A model generated the notes under the pieces. The model was not told the DNA's origin. It searched no databases and saw only the letters and a list, made by a program, of their open reading frames with translations. From Elusimicrobiota bacterium (GTDB lineage: Bacteria; Elusimicrobiota; Elusimicrobia; UBA1565; UBA9628), in the NCBI GenBank assembly GCA_028717525.1, contig JAQUNT010000023.1:1-12129 (forward strand): a stretch of 12,129 bases of DNA, given 5' to 3'. Of this stretch, positions 1-5,950 are shown piece by piece. The first letter of the stretch is position 1; each line of letters starts with the position of its first letter. Both the position numbers and the translations under genes were made by a program.

Positions 1-1108
<1,108 letters not shown>

Positions 1109-1136
1109 TATCCTCTTCTCCGTCGGAAAGTAAGAA

Positions 1137-1142
1137 ATTATA
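1137..1142 (-). promoter_or_regulatory. -10 box of ahcY promoter
   Basis: A perfect TATAAT on the minus strand lies 28 bases before the ahcY start, giving a short leader that contains the AGAGGA site. No good -35 stands at 17-18 bases. The nearest TTGACC is 20 bases upstream, inside the palindrome at 1154-1218. Either the promoter is activator dependent or the long spacer is tolerated. Confidence 0.55.
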
Positions 1143-1153
1143 CATCTTGTGAT

Positions 1154-1218
1154 GGTGCCACGGGTCAACTTTGTTAACTTTCTCGACGGGGAAGTTAAGA
1201 AAGTTAACCCGTGGCACC
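1154..1218. repeat. Long near-perfect inverted repeat between ahcY and the MscS-like gene
   Basis: The arms 1154-1180 and 1192-1218 are 27 bases each with two mismatches, around an 11-base centre whose ends could also pair as RNA, leaving a GAC loop. Each arm contains two AACTTT-type blocks (AACTTTGTTAACTTT at 1166-1180). The arms are AT-rich inside a GC-rich genome. The structure lies midway between the two divergent -10 boxes (centre about 42-44 bases from each) and covers the -35 position of the MscS-like gene. It could be a regulator-binding palindrome, or a REP/MITE-like dispersed element whose left edge reads GGTGCCACGGGT. No second copy is visible in this window, and there is no following T-run on either strand to make it a clear terminator. 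Confidence 0.8.
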
Positions 1219-1233
1219 CGATTTTGTTATCAT
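1204..1233 (+). promoter_or_regulatory. Putative extended -10 promoter of the MscS-like gene
   Basis: TATCAT at 1228-1233 is preceded by TGT, making an extended -10. TTAACC at 1204-1209 (4 of 6 to TTGACA) stands 18 bases upstream within the right palindrome arm. Only six bases separate the -10 from the ATG at 1240, so transcription would start at or next to the start codon. Confidence 0.5.
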
Positions 1234-1239
1234 CGTTCC

Positions 1240-2289
1240 ATGCTCGAACGCGAATTCCTCGGCAACAGCGTCTGGGAGTACTTGGTCTCCTTGGGGACCT
1301 TCCTGGGAATACTCGTGGCTTTTTCCATCGTGCGCAAGGTCGCCATCGCCCGCCTGCGCGCCCTGGCGGCCAAGACCGAGACCGACCTCGACGACCTCGT
1401 CCTCGACCTTCTGGAGATGATCCGCCCGCCCGAGGTCGTTCTGGTCGCCCTTTGGGCCGCCTCCCGGCACCTGGGCCTGCCCGCCAAGTCCGAACAGCTG
1501 CTGTACGCCGTCCTCCTGGCGGTGCTGACCTATCGGGCCGTGACCCTCCTGCGCGTGGGCGCGGACTACGCCATCCGCAAGCTGCTCTCGGCCCAGGGCC
1601 GGGGCTCCGAGGCGGACCGGGGCACCGCGCGCAACCTGAGCTACATCATCAGCGGCCTGCTCTGGGTCGTGGCCACGCTCTTCGTGCTCAGCAACCTGGG
1701 CTTCAACGTGAGCTCCATGCTCGCGGGGCTGGGCATCGGCGGCGTGGCCGTGGCCCTGGCCGCCCAGGCCATCCTGGGCGACCTCTTCAGCGCCCTGGCC
1801 ATCTACCTGGACCGGCCCTTCGTGGTCGGCGACTTCATCGTGGTGGGCGACAAGCAGGGCACGGTGGAGCACATCGGGGTCAAGACCACGCGGGTGCGCG
1901 CCCTCTCCGGCGAGATGCTCATCATGGCCAACTCCAAGCTCACCTCCTCGGAGATCCAGAATTTCCGGCTGCTGCGCGAACGGCGCATCTGCCTGACCCT
2001 GAGCGTGCCCTACTCCACGCCCCCGGAGCAGGTGGCCCGCATCCCGGCCCTGGTCAAGGCCGCGGTGCAGGCCGTGCCCAAGACCCGCTTCGACCGGGCG
2101 CACCTCTGCGCTTTCGGCGAGAAGGGCTTCTCCTTCGAGGCCGTCTACTTCGTGACCGAACCGGACTACAACGTGTACATGGACGCCAACCAGGCCATCC
2201 ACCTGGGCATCCTCGAGGCCTTCCGCAAGGAGAGGATCGTTCCGGCCATGCCCGCCACGGTCTTCCACCAGGCCCCGGCGCTCTCTTGA
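1240..2289 (+). CDS. MscS-family mechanosensitive ion channel
   Basis: This is an inner-membrane small-conductance mechanosensitive channel of 349 residues, expected to form a heptamer that opens under membrane tension to release solutes on osmotic downshock. Likely transmembrane segments are about 12-30, 65-79, 87-108 and 134-152. They are followed by the Gly/Ala-rich pore helix 156-190 with [20 protein letters not shown]. The MscS beta domain follows ([10 protein letters not shown] at 191-200, [14 protein letters not shown] at 207-220, [14 protein letters not shown] at 229-242) and then a C-terminal alpha/beta domain. With more than three helices it resembles the larger YnaI/YbdG-type channels rather than E. 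coli MscS itself. I chose the ATG at 1240, because the upstream in-frame TTG at 1171 lies inside the palindrome. No ribosome binding site precedes 1240. Its stop overlaps the start of the next gene. Confidence 0.93.
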   Translation: MLEREFLGNSVWEYLVSLGTFLGILVAFSIVRKVAIARLRALAAKTETDLDDLVLDLLEMIRPPEVVLVALWAASRHLGLPAKSEQLLYAVLLAVLTYRAVTLLRVGADYAIRKLLSAQGRGSEADRGTARNLSYIISGLLWVVATLFVLSNLGFNVSSMLAGLGIGGVAVALAAQAILGDLFSALAIYLDRPFVVGDFIVVGDKQGTVEHIGVKTTRVRALSGEMLIMANSKLTSSEIQNFRLLRERRICLTLSVPYSTPPEQVARIPALVKAAVQAVPKTRFDRAHLCAFGEKGFSFEAVYFVTEPDYNVYMDANQAIHLGILEAFRKERIVPAMPATVFHQAPALS

Positions 2290-2840
2290 GTCTGCGCGCC
2301 TGCCAGGCCTACCTGCTGGCCGCCGGCCGGGGCCGCCGGGCCGGCGGCCCCAAGGCTTGGCGACTGTGCGAGGGCAGGCCCCTCGTGGAGCGGCAGCTCG
2401 ACTTCCTGCGCCGGCTCTTCCCCGCCCGATCCGTGGCGGTGTCCATCCAAGGCGAGTGGCTGGAGCGCTGCCGCGCCCTGGAGCCCCGGGCGGCCTGGGT
2501 GCCGGTCGACCCCGACGCTCCGGCTCTGGCCGCGGTCCTGGCTTTGGCCCGGGCCCTGCCCATGCGGCGCTGGACTTTCCTCTATCACGTGGACATGCGG
2601 GTCTGGGAGCCCGGGCTCTTCCGCCTTCTGGCGGCGCGTACGGTCCGGATCCGGGCCGAGGCCGTGGTCCCGGTGCAGGGCGGGCGGCGGGGGCATCCCG
2701 TCCTGCTCTCCCCGCGGCTGCGGGACGGGCTGCTGGCCTTGGACCCGGCCCGCGACCGGCTCGACCTGTGGCTGCGCGCGCGCCGGGTCGCGGAGGCGGG
2801 CGTGACCTATCCCTGCATCCACGACAACTGGAACCGCTGA
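2286..2840 (+). CDS. Small MobA/MocA-like nucleotidyltransferase (NTP transferase domain)
   Basis: This 184-residue protein has the fold signature of molybdenum cofactor guanylyl/cytidylyltransferases. The N-terminal loop LAAGRGRRAGGPK at 11-23 holds the nucleotide-binding glycines and lysine 23. A metal-type aspartate appears in HVDM at 101-104, and GGRRGHPVLLSPRL at 132-145 resembles the MocA-type substrate loop. The family transfers CMP or GMP to molybdopterin, or nucleotides to other small phosphates, in the cytoplasm. The TTG start at 2286 overlaps the preceding stop as TTGA, implying translational coupling to the channel gene. A long upstream extension of the same frame is only a shadow of that gene. 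The C-terminus (IHDNWNR) lacks the usual DIDTPED-like ending. A role in making the cofactor for the molybdenum hydroxylase at 8434-11983 is inference; the true substrate is unknown. Confidence 0.78.
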   Translation: MSLRACQAYLLAAGRGRRAGGPKAWRLCEGRPLVERQLDFLRRLFPARSVAVSIQGEWLERCRALEPRAAWVPVDPDAPALAAVLALARALPMRRWTFLYHVDMRVWEPGLFRLLAARTVRIRAEAVVPVQGGRRGHPVLLSPRLRDGLLALDPARDRLDLWLRARRVAEAGVTYPCIHDNWNR

Positions 2841-2852
2841 GCGGCGGGCCCG

Positions 2853-3254
2853 CTAGTCTTTGTGCTGGGCCCTGGCGGCGAGGGTCTTGGCGACCAAGGC
2901 CAGCAGGTCCTCGGGGGAGAACGGCTTGGTCAGGACCCCCTCGACCTTGACGGTGGAGTTGAAGGTGGGGCTCAGGTCCCGCAGGGCGGAGACGACCACG
3001 ATGGGGATTCCGCGGGTCCGCTCCTGGTCGCGGATCTTGGCCCCCACGGAGTAGCCGTCCACGTCCGGCATCATGATGTCGAGCAGCAGCAGCTCGGGCA
3101 GGTCCGCCGATGGGTCGTCGGGCTCGATCCCCAGCTTCTTGAGCGCGTCCCGGCCGGACTCGCTGACCGTGACCCGGTGGCCGGCCCGGCTCAGGAGCTT
3201 CGCAAGCATGCCGACGATGGCGCGGTCATCGTCTACGACCAATATATGCGCCAT
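2853..3254 (-). CDS. Single-domain response regulator (CheY-like receiver)
   Basis: This 133-residue protein is a lone receiver domain without an output domain. It has the acidic pocket VVDDD at 6-10, the phospho-acceptor aspartate 59 in LLLDIMMPDVDGY, serine 89 in VVVSA at the switch position, and lysine 110 in LTKPF. Proteins of this type receive phosphate from a histidine kinase and act through protein-protein contact or phosphorelay. No kinase, chemotaxis or output gene is in the window, so the partner is unknown. Residues 44-53 form a slightly long acidic loop before the phosphorylation strand. The start at 3254 has no ribosome binding site but a well-spaced promoter only eight bases upstream, pointing to a leaderless transcript. 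Its stop lies 12 bases from the converging stop of the nucleotidyltransferase gene, around the palindrome GCGGGCCCGC at 2844-2853. Confidence 0.92.
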   Translation of the reverse strand: MAHILVVDDDRAIVGMLAKLLSRAGHRVTVSESGRDALKKLGIEPDDPSADLPELLLLDIMMPDVDGYSVGAKIRDQERTRGIPIVVVSALRDLSPTFNSTVKVEGVLTKPFSPEDLLALVAKTLAARAQHKD

Positions 3255-3262
3255 GGTTGTCT

Positions 3263-3291
3263 AGGTTAGCAACAATATCCCGGCTCGTCAA
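3263..3291 (-). promoter_or_regulatory. Promoter of the response regulator gene
   Basis: On the minus strand, TTGACG (3286-3291) and TAACCT (3263-3268) are separated by exactly 17 bases, with TGC before the -10 making it extended. The -10 ends eight bases before the ATG, so the message would begin one or two bases before or at the start codon. The -10 hexamer itself is only 3 of 6 to consensus. Confidence 0.55.
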
Positions 3292-3306
3292 CATCCAGCG
3301 CGTTTC

Positions 3307-3345
3307 AAAAAAGGGAGACCCCCCGGTCGCGGCCGGGGGGTCTCC
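3307..3345 (-). terminator. Intrinsic terminator after the secreted-protein gene
   Basis: A perfect 13-bp stem (3314-3326 with 3333-3345) with a six-base loop is followed on the minus strand by one C and then six T (positions 3312-3307). It begins 16 bases past the stop of the gene at 3361-4314 and separates it from the response regulator gene. On the plus strand only TT follows the stem, so the element is directional. Confidence 0.93.
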
Positions 3346-3360
3346 TTGTCCCGGCCCGCT

Positions 3361-4314
3361 TCAGTAGGCGGCGGCCAGCGTCGCGGGCTGGTAGACGACC
3401 TTGTCGGTGTTGCCGACCTTCGTGAGGTCCGGCTTCGAGATCTTGCCGATCCTCTTGAAGGCATAGCGCACATAATACTTCTGGCCCGGCTGGAGCTTCT
3501 GCGAGAACTCTTTGGCGTAGGCCAGGAAGTCCACGGTGTAGGCTTCAGCCGGCGGCGCGGAGATCTCCTTGTCCAGGACCGTCTGGTCGGGCCAGAACGA
3601 GACTTCCTTGATCAGTTCGACCTTCAGGACGGTCTGCTCGCCCTGGTAGTAGGAGGCCCACTTGTCCTTGAGGGAAAGGACCATGTTCGCGGAGAAGCCC
3701 TGCGCGACGATCCCCGCCGGATCCGGCTTCATGGCCGTCTTCTTGACCGGGGCGAGGACGAAGTCGCCGTCGCGGTTGCCGCCCTGCACCATCTTGTACT
3801 CATAGGCCGCGGCCACCGTGTAGAGGCTGTACCAGGGGCCTTCCAGGCAGACCTCGAACTTGTCGTACTCCCACGGGAAGAGCTGCAGGCGGTCCCGCAG
3901 GGTGATCTGGGCCTCGCCCGTGTAGGAGTAGCCGGGGCGCTCCCAGCAGTTCTGGCCGGGGGGGACGGGTATCGGATGGCCGCCGGGGCCCGGATACGTG
4001 CCGCCGCCGTAGTTGTTGCATTCCTCGATCCATTCGGTGGAGCGCAGGGGGATGCGGCCCGAGGCCGGCTGGTCCGACGGGTTGAAGGTCACGGTGCGGC
4101 AGTCCCGGTCGTACCGGGTGTGGCCGATGTACGCCGGGGAGATGACGGACTTGTCCTGCGCCGACAGCGCTTTGGCCTGCTTGAGGATATCGGACGCGTT
4201 GACGCCTTGGTCGAAGTTGAGGCCCGATGACTCGGCTCTCGCGGCCGGGGGCAGCGACAGCGCCAGGACGAAGGCGGCTATCGCCAGGGATGCCACAACG
4301 CCTTGCACTCTCAT
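3361..4314 (-). CDS. Secreted/periplasmic protein of unknown function with four cysteines
   Basis: I do not recognise a family. The 317-residue product starts with a clear Sec signal peptide: Arg 2, a hydrophobic core at about 5-21, and a probable signal peptidase I cut after PPAARA at 22-27. The mature part has exactly four cysteines (72, 99, 123, 156), which could form two disulfides outside the cytoplasm. They bracket a Gly/Pro-rich stretch at 103-120 (GGGTYPGPGGHPIPVPPG). The C-terminal half alternates charged and aromatic residues in a pattern suggesting beta strands (for example KYYVRYAFKRIG at 279-290). The start at 4314 has GGAGG ten bases upstream. A longer frame from 4428 would bury the signal peptide and is rejected. 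It is a monocistronic gene with an extended -10 promoter and its own strong terminator. Expression looks substantial but the function is unknown. Confidence 0.88.
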   Translation of the reverse strand: MRVQGVVASLAIAAFVLALSLPPAARAESSGLNFDQGVNASDILKQAKALSAQDKSVISPAYIGHTRYDRDCRTVTFNPSDQPASGRIPLRSTEWIEECNNYGGGTYPGPGGHPIPVPPGQNCWERPGYSYTGEAQITLRDRLQLFPWEYDKFEVCLEGPWYSLYTVAAAYEYKMVQGGNRDGDFVLAPVKKTAMKPDPAGIVAQGFSANMVLSLKDKWASYYQGEQTVLKVELIKEVSFWPDQTVLDKEISAPPAEAYTVDFLAYAKEFSQKLQPGQKYYVRYAFKRIGKISKPDLTKVGNTDKVVYQPATLAAAY

Positions 4315-4361
4315 TTCTCTCGTTTCCTCCGGGGCCCTCGCGGGGCCCGCCATGCCAAGAT

Positions 4362-4370
4362 ATTCTAGCA
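4362..4370 (-). promoter_or_regulatory. Extended -10 of the secreted-protein gene
   Basis: On the minus strand TGCTAGAAT is an extended -10 about 47 bases before the start codon. No TTGACA-like -35 is present. The -35 position (about 4385-4390) falls in the left arm of the inverted repeat at 4377-4414. Confidence 0.5.
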
Positions 4371-4376
4371 TAAAGG

Positions 4377-4414
4377 AGCCCGAAAGGCCTAACCGCATCT
4401 GGGCCTTTCGGGCT
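4377..4414. repeat. Perfect 13-bp inverted repeat between divergent promoters
   Basis: AGCCCGAAAGGCC at 4377-4389 and its exact complement at 4402-4414 flank a 12-base spacer. The repeat lies between the extended -10 of the secreted-protein gene and that of the aminotransferase gene, at the -35 position of the former and just upstream of that of the latter. No T-run follows on the plus strand, and only a weak CCTTTAT follows on the minus. A protein-binding site is therefore at least as likely as a terminator. It does not share sequence with the palindrome at 1154-1218. Confidence 0.7.
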
Positions 4415-4433
4415 ATGCCTGGTCCCATGCGTT

Positions 4434-4442
4434 TGGTATCAT
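4434..4442 (+). promoter_or_regulatory. Extended -10 of the aminotransferase gene
   Basis: TGGTATCAT is an extended -10 with the same TATCAT hexamer as the MscS-like gene. A start about seven bases on would give a leader of roughly 12 bases containing the AGGAGGA ribosome binding site before the ATG at 4461. No recognisable -35 is present. Confidence 0.5.
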
Positions 4443-4460
4443 GCCGCAGGAGGAGGGCCC

Positions 4461-5786
4461 ATGAACATCCGCTTGAAGACCGAAGTGCCGGGCCCGCGCA
4501 GCCGGGAGCTTATGGCCGAGCGCCAGGCGGCCGTGGCGCGCGGCCCGTTCCACGTGACCCCCGTGTTCATCGCGCGCGGCAAAGGCGCGGTCCTGGAGGA
4601 CGTGGACGGCAACCGCTTCATCGACTTCGCCGGGGGACTGGCCGTGCTCAACGCGGGCCATCTGCCGGCCGCCGCGGCCGAGGCCGTGCGCCGGCAGAGC
4701 CGGCGCTTCCTGCACGCCTGCTTCCACGTCACGCCCTACGAGGGCTACGTGCGGCTCTGCGCCGCCCTCAACCGCCTGGCCCCCGGCGACTTTCCCAAGA
4801 GGTCCTTCCTGGCCAACAGCGGGGCCGAGGCCGTGGAGAACGCGGTCAAGATCGCGCGGTCGGCCACCGGCCGGCCCACGGTGGTCTGCTTCGAGCACGC
4901 CTTCCACGGCCGGACCTACATGGCCATGACCTTGACCGCCAAGGAGAAGCCGTACAAGCTGGGCTTCGGGCCGTTCAACCCGGGCGTGGTCCGGGCGCCC
5001 TTCCCTTACTGCTACCGCTGGCCCGCGACCGAGGACCCGGAACGGGTGTCGGCCGAGTGTTTCTCCGCCTTCGAGCGGGCCGTGCAGAGCGTCGGACCGG
5101 AGCAGGTCGCAGCCGTCATCATCGAACCGGTGCTGGGCGAGGGCGGCTTCGCGCCCGCGCCCGCGCCGTTCCTGCGCCGGCTGCGGGATTACTGCACCGG
5201 ACAGCGCATCGTCTTCATCGCGGATGAGGTGCAGACGGGCTTCGGCCGCACGGGGGAGCTCTTCGCCTGCGCGCGATCCGGGGTGGCCCCGGACCTCATG
5301 ACCTTGGCCAAGGGCCTGGGCGGCGGCATGCCCGTCTCGGCCGTGGTGGGCCGCGCCGAACTCATGGACGCTCCCATGACGGGCGGCATCGGGGGGACTT
5401 TCGGCGGCAATCCGGTCTCCTGCGCAGCGGCCCTGGCCGTGGTGGAGCTTTTCGAGACCGGGGGTCTGCTGGACCGGGCGCGCGAGCTCTCCGCCGCCCT
5501 GCCGCGGCGGCTGGCGGGTCTGCGTCGGTTCCGGGGCGTGGGCGACGTCAGAGGCTTGGGCGCGATGCAGGCCCTGGAGCTGGTCAAGGACCGCCGGAGC
5601 AAGGAGCCCGACCAGGAGGCCGTTGCGGCGGTCATCCGGCACTGCACCGAGCGGGGCCTCATCCTCATGAGCGCGGGGACCTACGGCAACGTCATCCGCC
5701 TGCTCATGCCGCTGGTCATCACGGACGCCCAGCTCGAAGAAGGCCTGGCGGTGCTGGAGTCGGGCTTGGAGAGGTTCGCGGCCTGA
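4461..5786 (+). CDS. gabT: Class III aminotransferase, 4-aminobutyrate aminotransferase-like
   Basis: This is a cytoplasmic PLP enzyme of 441 residues, predicted to move the amino group of 4-aminobutyrate or a similar omega-amine to 2-oxoglutarate. Class III landmarks are all present: NSGAEAVENAVKIAR at 119-133, the HAFHGRT segment at 146-152, IIEPVLGEGGF at 220-230, and IADEVQTGFGRTG at 253-265 with the PLP-contacting Asp 255. The Schiff-base lysine 284 is in TLAKGLGGGMP, followed by GGTFGGNP at 311-318. The C-terminal stretch GLILMSAGTYGNVIRLLMPL at 399-418 closely parallels the GabT pattern rather than ornithine or acetylornithine transaminases. GabT usually reads IEPVQGEGG where this has Leu, so substrate range may differ (5-aminovalerate or another omega-amine). 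A strong AGGAGGA site precedes the ATG. No GABA dehydrogenase or transporter is adjacent, so the pathway context is open. Confidence 0.88.
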   Translation: MNIRLKTEVPGPRSRELMAERQAAVARGPFHVTPVFIARGKGAVLEDVDGNRFIDFAGGLAVLNAGHLPAAAAEAVRRQSRRFLHACFHVTPYEGYVRLCAALNRLAPGDFPKRSFLANSGAEAVENAVKIARSATGRPTVVCFEHAFHGRTYMAMTLTAKEKPYKLGFGPFNPGVVRAPFPYCYRWPATEDPERVSAECFSAFERAVQSVGPEQVAAVIIEPVLGEGGFAPAPAPFLRRLRDYCTGQRIVFIADEVQTGFGRTGELFACARSGVAPDLMTLAKGLGGGMPVSAVVGRAELMDAPMTGGIGGTFGGNPVSCAAALAVVELFETGGLLDRARELSAALPRRLAGLRRFRGVGDVRGLGAMQALELVKDRRSKEPDQEAVAAVIRHCTERGLILMSAGTYGNVIRLLMPLVITDAQLEEGLAVLESGLERFAA

Positions 5787-5794
5787 AAGGGATC

Positions 5795-5810
5795 GCCAGG
5801 GGAACCTGGC
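5795..5810 (+). terminator. Weak hairpin after the aminotransferase gene
   Basis: GCCAGG and CCTGGC pair around a GGAA tetraloop 9 bases past the stop codon, but CCCCGCC rather than a T-run follows. It may slow polymerase or protect the 3' end; it is not a convincing intrinsic terminator. The rest of 5787-5950 holds the next gene's promoter and leader. Confidence 0.3.
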
Positions 5811-5837
5811 CCCCGCCGACCAAGGATGCGGGCCGCA

Positions 5838-5866
5838 TTGCCTCCCTGCCCAATTGGGGCTATAAT
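5838..5866 (+). promoter_or_regulatory. Consensus-like promoter of the membrane/TPR gene, with an embedded palindrome
   Basis: TTGCCT at 5838-5843 and TATAAT at 5861-5866 are spaced by 17 bases, the best sigma-70-type promoter in the window. The spacer contains the palindrome CCCAATTGGG at 5849-5858, directly upstream of the -10, where a repressor could bind. The predicted leader is about 78 bases. It carries a strong AGGAGGT at 5884-5890 that has no usable start codon behind it. Confidence 0.65.
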
Positions 5867-5950
5867 CCTACCGGTGCGGGGAGAGGAGGTCAACTGCGAA
5901 GGGGGCGGACGGGGGCGCTTCCTTGCTGACCCTGCCGTGAGGACGCTCCG

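Noticed and set aside
1109..1239. SAM or SAH riboswitch upstream of ahcY
   Set aside because: The predicted ahcY leader is only about 22 bases and the palindrome lies upstream of the -10, so there is no room for a transcribed riboswitch fold.
1149..2840. 563-codon plus-strand frame ending in the nucleotidyltransferase
   Set aside because: Before 2286 it is the out-of-frame reading of the MscS-like gene; the nucleotidyltransferase signature begins immediately after the TTG at 2286.
2840..2854. Bidirectional terminator in the 12-base gap between converging genes
   Set aside because: The palindrome GCGGGCCCGC is short, with no loop worth the name, and no T-run follows on either side.
4315..4428. 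N-terminal extension of the secreted protein to an ATG at 4428
   Set aside because: It would place 38 residues before the signal peptide, cross the inverted repeat and the -10, and ignore the GGAGG site in front of 4314.
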